From Candidatus Pantoea varia (GTDB lineage Bacteria; Pseudomonadota; Gammaproteobacteria; Enterobacterales; Enterobacteriaceae), in contig NZ_FOVG01000001.1 of NCBI RefSeq assembly GCF_900115075.1, positions 248,001 to 312,000 of the forward strand: a DNA stretch of 64,000 nt, read 5' to 3'. The translations under genes and the position numbers were made by a program. Positions 7,552 to 17,279 of this stretch are shown here, in pieces (within the stretch, counting starts at the first letter, position 1; every line of letters begins with the position of its first letter). The notes under the pieces are model-generated. The model was not told where the DNA came from, ran no database searches, and saw only the letters and a program-made list of their open reading frames with translations.

Positions 7552-8117
7552 ACTTCTTAGCGGCAAAAGACGCTATGTGCAGCGCATAATAGCGCCACAA
7601 ATCATTAACATAACTTATCATGCGGGCTAACCTGTTTGGGTTAAGTCGCGTCATCAATTTCTGATCCAATTCGCTAAAATAATCATTAACCGCACTTTTT
7701 AGCCGTCAGGCATTTTTATGCTCATTACTTAACTGAACAGCTGACTGAAACATCTGGTAACCCCAGTTATCATGCACGTGTTAACGATAATCTTAAGAAA
7801 ATTCTTATATATCAAGTTGCTAGATTTTCATGTCTGGCGGGTATTCTTCGTTACATTTTGTTTCATCTTATCATTTCCTTTAGCTAACCCACTATTTCTA
7901 AACTCGCGCCATGGGTGTTTGTCTGAAAAATTAATTTCGCAATTACGCTCTTTCATCGCGTCATATCGCCAGTAAATGGAATGTACTCGCTTCTGACCGC
8001 AGGTTCTGCTTTTCACTGAATGTTTAATGGCAGAAATGTTTTATGGCAGGGTAAGCCGTTCTTAATATTTGTCACTGGCTGTGGCGATTTCTATCACTCC
8101 ATAGAACAGGGACAGCC
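7552..8117. other. AT-rich gap upstream of the T6SS operon
   Basis: No gene is supported in these 566 bases. The section around 7770-7980 is clearly AT-rich (bases 7801-7860 contain 20 G+C, 33%), with an inverted repeat TAAGAA-AA-TTCTTA near 7795-7808. A 67-codon open frame at 7772-7975 has no ribosome site and looks like a random hydrophobic frame. The segment must hold the promoter of the tssB operon; AT-rich T6SS promoters are often silenced by H-NS, which is plausible here but not shown. A small stem TAACC/GGTTA lies at about 7628-7643. No sigma-54 type -24/-12 pair was found. Confidence 0.5.
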
Positions 8118-8618
8118 ATGTCTAACTCTTCCTTTCAGTCCGAAATACCCAAGGCACGTATCAATTTAAAACTCGATTTGCATACGGGCGGGGCGAGCAA
8201 GAAAACCGAACTTCCCCTGAAATTACTGGTGGCGGGTGACTTCAGTAATGGTCAGGAGTCTGCGCCACTCTCTGAACGCAAAAAAGTTAATCTGAACAAA
8301 AATAACTTTGACTCAGTACTTTCCGAATACTCCCCAAAAGTCAATCTGACCGTTAAAAACACGCTTGCCGGTGACGGTAGCGAAGACAATATCAATCTGA
8401 CATTCCAGAGCATGAAGGATTTCACCCCTGAGCAGGTTTCCCGGCAGATACCTCAGCTGAAGGCGATGCTTTCCATGCGCAATCTGCTCCGCGATTTAAA
8501 AGCTAACCTGCTGGATAACCAGGCTTTCCGGAAAGAGCTTGAAAAAATTCTGCTCGACCCGGCATTAAGCGCAGAACTCAGATCTGAGTTGTCTGCTCTG
8601 GCCCCTAAACAGCCGTAA
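8118..8618 (+). CDS. tssB: T6SS sheath small subunit TssB (VipA)
   Basis: The 166-residue protein has the TssB pattern: N-terminal KARINLKLDLHTGGASKKTELPLKLLVAGDFS, central NLTFQSMKDFTPEQV and C-terminal helices LRDLKANLLDN. TssB and TssC form the contractile sheath in the cytoplasm that pushes the Hcp tube out of the cell. It is the first gene of the cluster, with AGGGA before the ATG, and is followed after 39 bases by tssC. Confidence 0.97.
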   Translation: MSNSSFQSEIPKARINLKLDLHTGGASKKTELPLKLLVAGDFSNGQESAPLSERKKVNLNKNNFDSVLSEYSPKVNLTVKNTLAGDGSEDNINLTFQSMKDFTPEQVSRQIPQLKAMLSMRNLLRDLKANLLDNQAFRKELEKILLDPALSAELRSELSALAPKQP

Positions 8619-8657
8619 CGGTCAGGATGTTTTAACGGATTAATAAGGAGGATGTTG

Positions 8658-10196
8658 ATGTCTGTAAAAATTGAGAATGCCGTGGGTGGCGAGAGTGTGG
8701 TGCTGGAACGTCCGGCCGCGGGTGGGGTTTATGCGTCTCTGTTTAAAAAAATCAATCTGAACCCGGTCTCCGAACTCAGTGCACTGGACATCTGGCAGGA
8801 TGCGCAAGCGATGTCGGATGCGACTGCGGATGAACGTTTAACGGCTGGGATGCAGGTGTTTCTGGAATGCCTGACAAAAGCGGGCTCAAAAGTTGAAAAA
8901 CTCGACAAAAACCTGATTGACCATCATATCGCTGAGCTGGATTACCAGATTAGTCGTCAGCTTGATGCTGTCATGCACCATGAGGACTTTCAGGCGGTAG
9001 AAAGTCTGTGGCGTGGCGTGAAATCGCTTGTCGACAAAACAGATTTCCGCCAGAACGTGAAGGTTGAACTACTGGATATGTCTAAAGAAGACCTGCGTCA
9101 GGACTTCGAAGACTGCCCGGAAATCATCCAGAGCGGACTGTATAAACATACCTATATTGATGAGTATGACACCCCTGGCGGTGAGCCAATTGCCGCGCTG
9201 ATTTCCGCCTACGAATTTGATGCCTCTACCCAGGATATCGCGCTGCTGCGCAACATCTCTAAAGTCTCTGCCGCAGCCCATATGCCGTTTATCGGCTCCG
9301 CGGGCCCGAAATTCTTCCTCAAGGATTCGATGGAGGATGTGGCCGCCATCAAGGATATCGGTAACTACTTTGACCGTGCGGAGTACATTAAGTGGAAATC
9401 CTTGCGTGAGACGGATGACTCCCGCTATATCGGTCTGGTGATGCCGCGTGTCCTGGGCCGCCTGCCGTATGGCCCGGACACTGTACCTGTTCGTAGCTTC
9501 AACTACGTGGAAGAAGTGAAAGGCCCGGATCACGATAAATACCTCTGGGCCAACGCATCCTTCGCCTTTGCATCCAACATGGTGCGCAGCTTTATCAATA
9601 ACGGCTGGTGTGTGCAAATCCGTGGCCCGCAGGCTGGTGGTGCCGTTCAGGATCTGCCTATACACCTGTATGACCTCGGCACTGGCAATCAGGTGAAGAT
9701 CCCATCTGAAGTGATGATCCCGGAAACCCGCGAATTTGAGTTCGCCAATCTCGGCTTCATTCCGCTCTCCTATTACAAGAACCGCGACTACGCGTGCTTC
9801 TTCTCGGCGAACTCGACCCAGAAACCAGCCCTGTATGACACCGCGGATGCGACAGCCAACAGCCGCATCAATGCGCGTCTGCCGTACATCTTCCTGCTGT
9901 CGCGTATTGCCCACTACCTGAAGCTGATTCAGCGCGAAAACATCGGCACCACCAAGGATCGCCGTCTGCTGGAACTTGAGCTCAACACCTGGGTTCGCAG
10001 TCTGGTAACGGAAATGACCGATCCTGGCGATGAGCTACAGGCCTCTCACCCGCTTCGAGACGCTAAGGTGACGGTGGAAGATATCGAAGATAACCCGGGC
10101 TTCTTCCGCGTGAAACTCTACGCTGTGCCGCACTTCCAGGTGGAAGGGATGGACGTCAACCTGTCACTGGTTTCCCAGATGCCGAAGGCGAAATAA
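8658..10196 (+). CDS. tssC: T6SS sheath large subunit TssC (VipB)
   Basis: The 512-residue product is a full-length TssC with hallmark segments DAVMHHEDFQAVESLWRG near residue 100, the central domain with PFIGSAGPKFF, and LPYIFLLSRIAHYLK before a C-terminal domain ending NPGFFRVKLYAVPHFQVEGMDV (landmarks only). It polymerises with TssB into the contractile sheath that ClpV later disassembles. An ATG at 8652 directly abuts the ribosome site AGGAGG (8646-8651) and is unlikely to be used; ATG 8658 has 6 bases of spacing, so I chose it. Confidence 0.96.
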   Translation: MSVKIENAVGGESVVLERPAAGGVYASLFKKINLNPVSELSALDIWQDAQAMSDATADERLTAGMQVFLECLTKAGSKVEKLDKNLIDHHIAELDYQISRQLDAVMHHEDFQAVESLWRGVKSLVDKTDFRQNVKVELLDMSKEDLRQDFEDCPEIIQSGLYKHTYIDEYDTPGGEPIAALISAYEFDASTQDIALLRNISKVSAAAHMPFIGSAGPKFFLKDSMEDVAAIKDIGNYFDRAEYIKWKSLRETDDSRYIGLVMPRVLGRLPYGPDTVPVRSFNYVEEVKGPDHDKYLWANASFAFASNMVRSFINNGWCVQIRGPQAGGAVQDLPIHLYDLGTGNQVKIPSEVMIPETREFEFANLGFIPLSYYKNRDYACFFSANSTQKPALYDTADATANSRINARLPYIFLLSRIAHYLKLIQRENIGTTKDRRLLELELNTWVRSLVTEMTDPGDELQASHPLRDAKVTVEDIEDNPGFFRVKLYAVPHFQVEGMDVNLSLVSQMPKAK

Positions 10197-10216
10197 TAAG
10201 TTAAGGCAGGAAGCCA

Positions 10217-11557
10217 ATGAAAACGGAACAACCGTTATGGGGCAGGGGCCAGATGGTCTCTCCCCAGCACTTCCAGCAACAGGCCGCGTATGCGGCCTGG
10301 TCTGCGGAATGCATCGCCCGGCTGGGCCTCTCCCATCCCTGGGGAATGATTAATGCCACTTTCGAACCGGATACACTGAAGCTGGGCCGCCTGCAGGCCC
10401 GTCATCTGCACATCCGTTTTCCTGACGGCACGCTTATCGACACGGATAATGCCGATGACCTGCCGCCAGTGCTGGCGCTTGAAGGAGAATCACAGGACGT
10501 GTTGGTGGTTCTGGCGCTTCCGCTGCTGCGGGCGAATGGTGGCAACTGTCTTAAACCCGATGAGGTGGCCGAGCGCCCTGTTCGCTATCGCCAGCGCTGG
10601 CGGGATGTCCGCAACACCTTTGGGGACGATACCCGACAGATTGCGGTGATGCAGCCAGAGTTGACGCTGCGTTTCGCTCATCAGAACAACAGCGATTACC
10701 TGACCTGTCCGGTCGCCCGTCTGCAGCAGGATTCACAGGGGCTCTGGACACTCGATGAAACCTATCTTCCACCACTGATGGCTCTGCAGGGCAGCCGCTG
10801 GCTGGTGACCCAGCTTGAACAGCTGATGACGCAACTGCGTGCCCGTCTGAGTCGCCTTATGGACATGCGTCGTGAAAGTAACGAGCGGATGGCCGATTTT
10901 GCCGTGGCGGATGTCTCTCTGTTCTGGTTGCTGAACGCACTGAACAGCGCAGAACCCGTGCTCGGACAATTCCAGCGCCACCCGCAAAGTCCACCGGAGC
11001 GTCTGTATCCTGAACTGGCACGCCTTGCGGGCAGCCTGCTGACCTTCTCGCTGGAACACCAGGTGAGTGCTATTCCTGTCTGGCAGCATGAGCAACTGAA
11101 TAACGTCTTCCCGCCGCTCTTTGACTTACTGGGCGACCTGTTGGAAGCCAGCCTGCCGTCGCGGGTGGTAGCGATTGAGCTTGAGCATGATGCCCGGCTT
11201 CACTTCTGGCAGGCCCGTCTGCATGACCCACGCCTGCGCGAAGGGGCGGATTACTACCTCTCCGTGCGTTCACCGATGCCGGTGGCACAGTTGCAGGAAC
11301 AGTTTCCGCGCCAGTGCAAGGTCGGTAGTCCCGATCATGTCAGGGGTATCGTCAATTCTTCACGGGTGGGTGTGCCGCTGACGCCGCTGCGTCATGTGCC
11401 GGCCGCCATTCCACTGCGTCTGGAAAACCAGTATTTCAGCCTCGATGTCTCTCATCCTCTGGCCACCGACATGCTCCAGGGTGGGACCTGTATGTTTTAC
11501 GTTCCGGGCATGCTCGGCGAGCCTGAACTTGAACTCTTTGCGGTACTGAGAACATGA
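10217..11557 (+). CDS. tssK: T6SS baseplate protein TssK
   Basis: The 446-residue product starts with the TssK signature PLWGRGQMVSPQHFQQQAAY and ends with the beta-rich C-terminal domain (QYFSLDVSHPLATDMLQGGTC). TssK trimers link the baseplate (TssEFG, VgrG) to the TssL/TssM membrane complex. It starts 20 bases after tssC and its stop overlaps the start of tssL by 4 bases, indicating translational coupling. Confidence 0.96.
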   Translation: MKTEQPLWGRGQMVSPQHFQQQAAYAAWSAECIARLGLSHPWGMINATFEPDTLKLGRLQARHLHIRFPDGTLIDTDNADDLPPVLALEGESQDVLVVLALPLLRANGGNCLKPDEVAERPVRYRQRWRDVRNTFGDDTRQIAVMQPELTLRFAHQNNSDYLTCPVARLQQDSQGLWTLDETYLPPLMALQGSRWLVTQLEQLMTQLRARLSRLMDMRRESNERMADFAVADVSLFWLLNALNSAEPVLGQFQRHPQSPPERLYPELARLAGSLLTFSLEHQVSAIPVWQHEQLNNVFPPLFDLLGDLLEASLPSRVVAIELEHDARLHFWQARLHDPRLREGADYYLSVRSPMPVAQLQEQFPRQCKVGSPDHVRGIVNSSRVGVPLTPLRHVPAAIPLRLENQYFSLDVSHPLATDMLQGGTCMFYVPGMLGEPELELFAVLRT

Positions 11558-12243
11558 GTGAGCGCAAACGCGGCGCGACCGCGTCCATTGATATTGATGC
11601 CCTGCTGCAGGACACCTGGCTGCAGGTGATCAGCCTGCGTCACGGTCCGAAGTTTCAGGATGGAGAAGGGCGCACGTTGTGGGAGCGATGTATTGCTGAT
11701 GTTGAGCGTGTGCAGCGTGAGCTGAAAGCGAGCGAACTCGATGACGCCAGCTGCCAGCATATTCTCACTGCACAGTGTGCGCTGCTTGATGAAGCCGTCA
11801 AAGGTCGCGGTGTGGAGGATGATGCCTGCGTGCAGTGGTATGACATTCCCCTGCAGGGACACTTCCTCGGCACCATGGATGCCGGTGATACGCTGTGCGA
11901 TCGGATGCGCGATGTGCTGCGTGAACCGGCGCCTGAACACGCTGTTGTGACCTGCTTCCAGCGGGTCATGATGCTGGGGTTCCTCGGCAGTTTCCGCTCG
12001 CTGTACGATCCGGAGCGCCAGAAGCTCGTCAACGCGCTGAGTGAACATGTTACGCCGTTCAGCTATCCGCAGACTCACCCGGTACTGGCAGAAAGTCGTA
12101 CCGGACGAGGAATGGGCGGCTGGCTGGCGTCATGGCCCGTGCGAATTGGCCTGAGCGTGGTGGTGGTTGCCGCGCTGTGGTGGGGACTGAGCCACTGGCT
12201 GGATCAGACACTGCTGACCCTGCTACCAGGAGCCGTGAAATGA
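11554..12243 (+). CDS. tssL: T6SS membrane-complex protein TssL (DotU/IcmH), short form
   Basis: The 229-residue protein has the cytoplasmic DotU domain (CALLDEAVKGRG, FFQRVMM-like segment CFQRVMMLGFLGSFR, YDPERQ) and one C-terminal transmembrane helix at about residues 192-210. It has no peptidoglycan-binding extension; that activity is probably supplied by the OmpA-family protein encoded next. It anchors TssK to the inner membrane with TssM. Starts and stops overlap both neighbours by 4 bases. Confidence 0.94.
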   Translation: MSERKRGATASIDIDALLQDTWLQVISLRHGPKFQDGEGRTLWERCIADVERVQRELKASELDDASCQHILTAQCALLDEAVKGRGVEDDACVQWYDIPLQGHFLGTMDAGDTLCDRMRDVLREPAPEHAVVTCFQRVMMLGFLGSFRSLYDPERQKLVNALSEHVTPFSYPQTHPVLAESRTGRGMGGWLASWPVRIGLSVVVVAALWWGLSHWLDQTLLTLLPGAVK

Positions 12244-13955
12244 GTCCTGCACAACAGCGCGGGCTTGCGCTGTGGGCAGCCTTGCTGAGTGCTGTGATCT
12301 GTCTCGGTTTCCTGCCGGTCACCCGACTGGTTTCTGTGCTTATTCTGCTTACCGTTCTGGGGCTTATCCTGGCGTTCTGGACTGTCGCCCGTCGTCGTGC
12401 AGAGCATGACGTCACCCTGCGTCTGGATGACCTGCCGGAAGCCACCTACCGTCAGCCCGTGGTGCTGGTCTGTGGCGATCTGCCGCTGGCATGTATGCAG
12501 CAGCCACCGGTGCTTACGGTCATACAGGGATGCTGGATCCGCGTGGAGGATCATCAGGATCTGGAGCAGGCTGCCCGCCAGGTACTGTGGTTGCGACCTG
12601 ACTGGGGTCGCCAGCTGTCAGTGATGGTCAGTGTTTGTCCGCAGAAACACGCCGACAGCGAAGCACTTACCAGTCGTCTGCTGGCCCTGCGCTGGCAAAT
12701 CAGCCAGCTGCGTAAAGAAACGGGTCATTCTGTGCCGTTGGTAATGAATGGTCAGATTGGCAGTGCGATGACGGATGACATGCTGTGGCAGGCGGCTATT
12801 TCGGGGGAAGGGGTGAGGGTCTGGCGTGAGTCTTTAGCACCCGGTTCAATCGCGGCATGGGTCACCACCGGTGGGACGCCTGGGATGCAGCAACAGGTGC
12901 TGATGAACAGCCTGATGAGCTGGTTCCATCAGCACGTCCGGGCTGTCTTTATGGATGAGAACCCCGACGTTCCCGTCATTGCTCCTGTCGCAGTGCTGTG
13001 GGGAATGGGACCGATCCATGCCGGAAGTCTGGCCACATCGGCCTGGACGGCGTGGCTTTCCCGTCACACTGCGATGCAGCAGGTTGCGGGCTGGCAACCT
13101 GCAGGAACGGACAGTACGGTTATCCCCCCCTTCCCGGATTTTATTCTGCCGCTGCTGCCAGAAGGACGAGGACTGACGCCACGTGGGCGTACCTGGCGTT
13201 GTGCGCTCGGGATTTTCACGCTGGCGGCCATGGCTGCCCTACTTAGCAGTGGCTGGAACAATCACCAGCTGCTGCAGCGTGTGAGCTTCGATATTGCCCG
13301 CTATGACCGTATCCCGATGCATGATTTCGGACCAAAAGCCGATGCCGTTGCCGTCCTGCGTGATGATGCGTCACAGCTGGATAGCTGGGCACGCAATGGC
13401 GTACCGGCGCGGATGGGCCTTGGTCTGTATCAGGGGGAGCGTCTGCGAATGCCTGTGCTGGATGCGATCCGTTCGTATGTGCCACCACCACCACCACAGC
13501 CTGAACCACCGCCGAAACCCAAACCGGAGCCGAAAATTATTCGTCTCGACAGCATGTCACTGTTCGATTCGGGCAAATCGGTGCTGAAAGCCGGGTCTAC
13601 CAAAATGCTGGTGAATTCGCTGGTCGGGATTAAGGCGAAGCCGGGCTGGCTGATTGTCGTGTCCGGTCATACCGATAACACCGGTAATCCAGCGTTGAAC
13701 CAGATGTTATCCCTCAAACGTGCCGAAGCGGTGCGTGACTGGATGCGGGATACCGGCGATGTGCCGGAAAGCTGCTTTGCCGTGCAGGGTTATGGCGAAA
13801 GCCGCCCAATCGCAACCAACGATACGCCGGATGGGCGTGCGCTTAACCGCCGTGTCGAAATCAGTCTGGTACCGCAGGCGAATGCCTGTCAGCTACCGGG
13901 CCAACCCCCAGCGTTGTCGCAGGATGATGACGCTTCACAACACAATGGAGAGTAA
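12240..13955 (+). CDS. T6SS-associated OmpA-family protein (peptidoglycan anchor)
   Basis: Starting at the ATG that overlaps the tssL stop, the product has 571 residues. Two hydrophobic segments (about residues 9-45) and one near residues 320-340 place it in the inner membrane; a Pro-rich linker PPPPPQPEPPPKPKPEP precedes a C-terminal OmpA domain with SGHTDNTGN and the peptidoglycan-binding pattern LSLKRAEAVRDWM. Together with a TssL that lacks such a domain, it probably anchors the secretion complex to the cell wall, a TagL-like role (inference). The middle region of about 270 residues is not assigned. The frame extends upstream inside tssL but that is a shadow. Confidence 0.87.
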   Translation: MSPAQQRGLALWAALLSAVICLGFLPVTRLVSVLILLTVLGLILAFWTVARRRAEHDVTLRLDDLPEATYRQPVVLVCGDLPLACMQQPPVLTVIQGCWIRVEDHQDLEQAARQVLWLRPDWGRQLSVMVSVCPQKHADSEALTSRLLALRWQISQLRKETGHSVPLVMNGQIGSAMTDDMLWQAAISGEGVRVWRESLAPGSIAAWVTTGGTPGMQQQVLMNSLMSWFHQHVRAVFMDENPDVPVIAPVAVLWGMGPIHAGSLATSAWTAWLSRHTAMQQVAGWQPAGTDSTVIPPFPDFILPLLPEGRGLTPRGRTWRCALGIFTLAAMAALLSSGWNNHQLLQRVSFDIARYDRIPMHDFGPKADAVAVLRDDASQLDSWARNGVPARMGLGLYQGERLRMPVLDAIRSYVPPPPPQPEPPPKPKPEPKIIRLDSMSLFDSGKSVLKAGSTKMLVNSLVGIKAKPGWLIVVSGHTDNTGNPALNQMLSLKRAEAVRDWMRDTGDVPESCFAVQGYGESRPIATNDTPDGRALNRRVEISLVPQANACQLPGQPPALSQDDDASQHNGE

Positions 13956-13959
13956 TTCC

Positions 13960-14451
13960 ATGGCAATTCCTGTTTATCTCTGGCTGAAAGACGACGGCGG
14001 CGCGGACATTAAAGGGTCTGTGGACGTTCAGGATCGTGAAGGCAGCATCGAAGTTGTCGCTCAGGAGCACAACCTCTACATCCCGACCGATAACAACACC
14101 GGCAAGCTGACCGGTACCCGTATCCACACCCCGTTCCTGTTCACCAAGGAAATCGACTCGTCCAGCCCGTACCTGTACAAGGCTGTGACCACCGGTCAGA
14201 CCCTCAAGTCTGCAGAATTCAAGTGGTACAAAATCAACGATGCGGGCCAGGAAGTGGAGTACTTCAACACCAAACTGGAAAACGTGAAAGTGGTGAAAGT
14301 GAATCCTGAAATGTATGACATCAAGGATCTTTCTAAAGAGAAGCACAACCACCTTGAGCGCATTGAACTGCGTTACGAAAAAATCACCTGGACCTACAAA
14401 GACGGCAACATCATTCATTCCGACTCGTGGAACGAACGCGCCACCGCCTAA
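13960..14451 (+). CDS. hcp: T6SS tube protein Hcp (TssD)
   Basis: The 163-residue product begins MAIPVYLWLKDDGGADIKGS and shows the Hcp1-type beta-barrel pattern, ending with IELRYEKITWTYKDGNIIHSDSW. Hexamers stack into the tube that carries or accompanies effectors through the sheath. I chose ATG 13960, preceded by GGAG, rather than the longer frame from 13720, which would overlap the OmpA-family gene. A strong terminator follows directly at 14458, so hcp may be made in excess over the downstream genes. Confidence 0.97.
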   Translation: MAIPVYLWLKDDGGADIKGSVDVQDREGSIEVVAQEHNLYIPTDNNTGKLTGTRIHTPFLFTKEIDSSSPYLYKAVTTGQTLKSAEFKWYKINDAGQEVEYFNTKLENVKVVKVNPEMYDIKDLSKEKHNHLERIELRYEKITWTYKDGNIIHSDSWNERATA

Positions 14452-14457
14452 GCCTGA

Positions 14458-14488
14458 TGCGGACGGGGTTTCCTGTCCGCAGTTTTTT
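14458..14488 (+). terminator. Rho-independent terminator after hcp
   Basis: TGCGGAC (14458-14464), a 10-base loop and GTCCGCA (14475-14481) are followed by G and six T residues (14483-14488). It separates hcp from clpV within the cluster, so transcription of clpV onward needs read-through or a separate promoter in 14489-14624. Confidence 0.75.
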
Positions 14489-14624
14489 GCTGAGTGTCTG
14501 TCTGAAACGGGCTTTCAGCAAAGAAAACCACAAACTGCCCGCCTGACCGTATGCGCTTTGGTCCCCTTCACGGGAAACAGCGATGGGCGGTAGCGTGTCC
14601 AGAAACCGACAAAGAGAGAGAGTC

Positions 14625-17279
14625 ATGGAAAATCCAGCCATTCTGTTGCGACGTCTGAATCCTTATTGTGCACGAGCGATGGACGGCGCGGCTTCGCTCT
14701 GTGAGACCCGTGCCCATGCGGAAATTTTGCCGGAGCACTGGCTGCTGAAGCTGCTCGAACAGGGGGAAGGTGACCTGACGGTGCTGGCACGCCGATACGA
14801 ATGGAATATGGATGCACTGTGGCAGGCGTTACTCGGCTGGCTGGATAATCAACCGCGTTCGGTACGAAGCCGCCCGCAGTTGTCCGCCGATATTCAGAAA
14901 CTGATGCAGGAAGCCTGGATGCAGGCCTCACTTGCCGGAGAGGAAAGTATTCGTAGCGTGCACCTGCTGATGGCGCTGACGGAAAACCCACGACTTGCTC
15001 ACTGCGACGGTCTGTGGCCACTGCTGACGCCTGGGATGAGTCAGCTTTCCCGACTACGCCCTCTGCTGAATGCACAATCTGATGAACGTCCTGAGCTGCA
15101 GTTTGAGGCCGAACTGGCTCAGAAGCATGGCAGTGATGTGGAGTTTGTTGGCCGCCCGGTCGCTGCAGAGCTGAAAGAGGGCGAACTGAACCCGGCGCTA
15201 CAGAACGCGCTGGATAAATTCACTCTTGATGTCACCGCCAAAGCGAAAGAGGGCAAGATTGACCCGGTGTTCGGCCGTGACACCGAAATCCGCCAGATGG
15301 TCGACATTCTTTCCCGCCGACGCAAGAACAACCCGATCCTGGTGGGTGAACCGGGCGTCGGTAAAACGGCGCTGGTCGAAGGCCTGGCGCTGCGTATCGC
15401 CGAGGGTAATGTGCCGGAAAGCCTGAAAACCGTCGTTCTGCGCACACTCGACCTCGGTCTGTTGCAGGCGGGCGCAGGCGTTAAAGGTGAGTTCGAACAG
15501 CGGCTGAAAAACGTCATCGATGCGGTGCAGCAGTCACCGGCACCGGTTTTACTGTTTATCGACGAAGCCCACACCATTATCGGAGCAGGTAACCAGGCGG
15601 GCGGCGCGGATGCGGCCAACCTGCTGAAGCCCGCACTAGCGCGCGGCGAACTGCGCACCATTGCCGCGACCACCTGGTCCGAATACAAACAATATTTCGA
15701 GCGCGATGCCGCGCTGGAGCGCCGCTTCCAGCGGGTATTGGTGGACGAGCCGGACGATGACACCGCCTGCCTGATGCTGCGCGGCCTCAAATCCCGCTAT
15801 GCCGAACACCACGGGGTACACATCACCGACGCCGCCGTTCGCGCCGCAGTCACTCTGTCACGCCGCTACCTCACCGGCCGTCAACTGCCGGATAAAGCGA
15901 TTGACCTGCTCGATACCGCCGCTGCGCGCGTGCGTATGAGCCTTGATACAGTACCTGAACAAATTGTGCGCCTGAAAGCCCAGCTGACTGCACTGGGACT
16001 GGAAGAACAGGCGCTGCGGGAAGACATCGCCGCTGGCGGCCATACCCACGGTGAACGGCTGCCTGCGATTGAAAAACTGCGTCTCGCGCTGGCGGCGGAT
16101 ATCGAAACACAGCAGCAGCGTTTCGCAAAAGAAAAAGCCGTGGCAGAACAGCTGATGGCCTGTCGTCAGGACGTTAGCCGTCAGGCCGACATCCACACTC
16201 TGCAACAATGTTTGAGCCAGCTGCAACAGGACAGCGCGTTAATTCAGATTGATGTCGATATCCGCACTGTCGCCAACGTGATTGCCGACTGGACTGGCGT
16301 GCCGCTGTCCTCATTAATGAAAGACGAACAGACCGAATTGCTGACGCTGGAAAACCAGCTTGAAAAACGCGTGGTCGGGCAAAGTGCTTCCCTGAGTGCC
16401 CTTGCCCAACGCCTGCGTGCGGCCAAAACCGGCCTCACCTCGGAGAATGGCCCGCAGGGCGTATTCCTGCTGGTGGGGCCGAGCGGGGTGGGGAAAACAG
16501 AAACTGCGCTGGCGTTGAGCGACGTATTGTACGGCGGGGAAAAATCCCTCATTACCATCAACCTCAGCGAGTATCAGGAAGCCCACACCGTTTCCCAGCT
16601 GAAAGGCTCACCGCCGGGCTACGTCGGTTACGGCCAGGGCGGTATTCTCACCGAAGCGGTGCGCAAGCGTCCGTACAGCGTGGTACTGCTGGATGAAGTG
16701 GAGAAGGCGCACCGCGACGTCATGAACCTGTTTTATCAGGTCTTTGACCGCGGCTTTATGCGCGACGGCGAAGGGCGTGAAATCGACTTCCGCAATACCG
16801 TGATCCTGATGACCTCGAATCTCGGCAGCGACCACCTGATGCAGCTGCTAGACGAACAGCCGGAAGCCACCGAAGCCGAGCTGCACGAACTGCTGCGCCC
16901 GATTTTACGCGACCACTTCCAGCCGGCACTGCTGGCCCGCTTCCAGACTGTGATTTACCGTCCGCTAAATGAGTCGGCGATGCGCACCATCGTTGAAATG
17001 AAGCTTAATCAGGTGAGCCAGCGCCTGAAGCGCCACTACGGCCTGACCACCCACATCGGTGAAAGCCTGTATGACGCCCTGGCTGCTGCCTGCCTGCTGC
17101 CGGACACCGGAGCGCGCAACGTCGACAGCCTGCTGAACCAGCAAATTCTGCCGGTGCTGAGTCAGCAACTGCTGACCCATATGGCCGACAGACAGAAACC
17201 ACAGTCGTTACGCCTTAGCTGGAGTGAGGAAGAGGGTATCGGGCTGGAGTTTGACCCTACTCAGGGAGTGCACGCATGA
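14625..17279 (+). CDS. clpV: T6SS sheath-recycling AAA+ ATPase ClpV (TssH)
   Basis: The 884-residue protein has a Clp N-terminal domain (residues 1-160), two AAA+ modules with Walker A motifs GEPGVGKT (241-248) and GPSGVGKT (618-625), Walker B LLFIDEAH and VVLLDEVE, and a middle coiled-coil region (about 400-530). ClpV binds contracted TssC and unfolds it for reuse. The ATG at 14625 follows AGAGAGAG; a longer frame from 14583 is unlikely. Its stop overlaps the vgrG start by 4 bases. Confidence 0.96.
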   Translation: MENPAILLRRLNPYCARAMDGAASLCETRAHAEILPEHWLLKLLEQGEGDLTVLARRYEWNMDALWQALLGWLDNQPRSVRSRPQLSADIQKLMQEAWMQASLAGEESIRSVHLLMALTENPRLAHCDGLWPLLTPGMSQLSRLRPLLNAQSDERPELQFEAELAQKHGSDVEFVGRPVAAELKEGELNPALQNALDKFTLDVTAKAKEGKIDPVFGRDTEIRQMVDILSRRRKNNPILVGEPGVGKTALVEGLALRIAEGNVPESLKTVVLRTLDLGLLQAGAGVKGEFEQRLKNVIDAVQQSPAPVLLFIDEAHTIIGAGNQAGGADAANLLKPALARGELRTIAATTWSEYKQYFERDAALERRFQRVLVDEPDDDTACLMLRGLKSRYAEHHGVHITDAAVRAAVTLSRRYLTGRQLPDKAIDLLDTAAARVRMSLDTVPEQIVRLKAQLTALGLEEQALREDIAAGGHTHGERLPAIEKLRLALAADIETQQQRFAKEKAVAEQLMACRQDVSRQADIHTLQQCLSQLQQDSALIQIDVDIRTVANVIADWTGVPLSSLMKDEQTELLTLENQLEKRVVGQSASLSALAQRLRAAKTGLTSENGPQGVFLLVGPSGVGKTETALALSDVLYGGEKSLITINLSEYQEAHTVSQLKGSPPGYVGYGQGGILTEAVRKRPYSVVLLDEVEKAHRDVMNLFYQVFDRGFMRDGEGREIDFRNTVILMTSNLGSDHLMQLLDEQPEATEAELHELLRPILRDHFQPALLARFQTVIYRPLNESAMRTIVEMKLNQVSQRLKRHYGLTTHIGESLYDALAAACLLPDTGARNVDSLLNQQILPVLSQQLLTHMADRQKPQSLRLSWSEEEGIGLEFDPTQGVHA

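Noticed and set aside
7772-7975. 67-codon hydrophobic open frame upstream of tssB
   Set aside because: AT-rich segment, no ribosome site, hydrophobic composition as expected from T-rich codons; most likely part of the promoter region.
7552-8117. Sigma-54 type promoter for the T6SS
   Set aside because: GG/GC pairs with the needed 10-base spacing were looked for around TGGC words near 8028-8080 and none fitted.
9069-9914. 281-codon minus-strand open frame inside tssC
   Set aside because: Lies fully antisense to a strongly conserved gene; arises from codon bias of the plus strand.
13482-13530. CCACCACCACCAC-like run in the OmpA-family gene as a possible tandem repeat element
   Set aside because: It encodes the Pro-rich linker (PPPPPQPEPPPKPKPEP) that precedes the OmpA domain; ordinary coding sequence.
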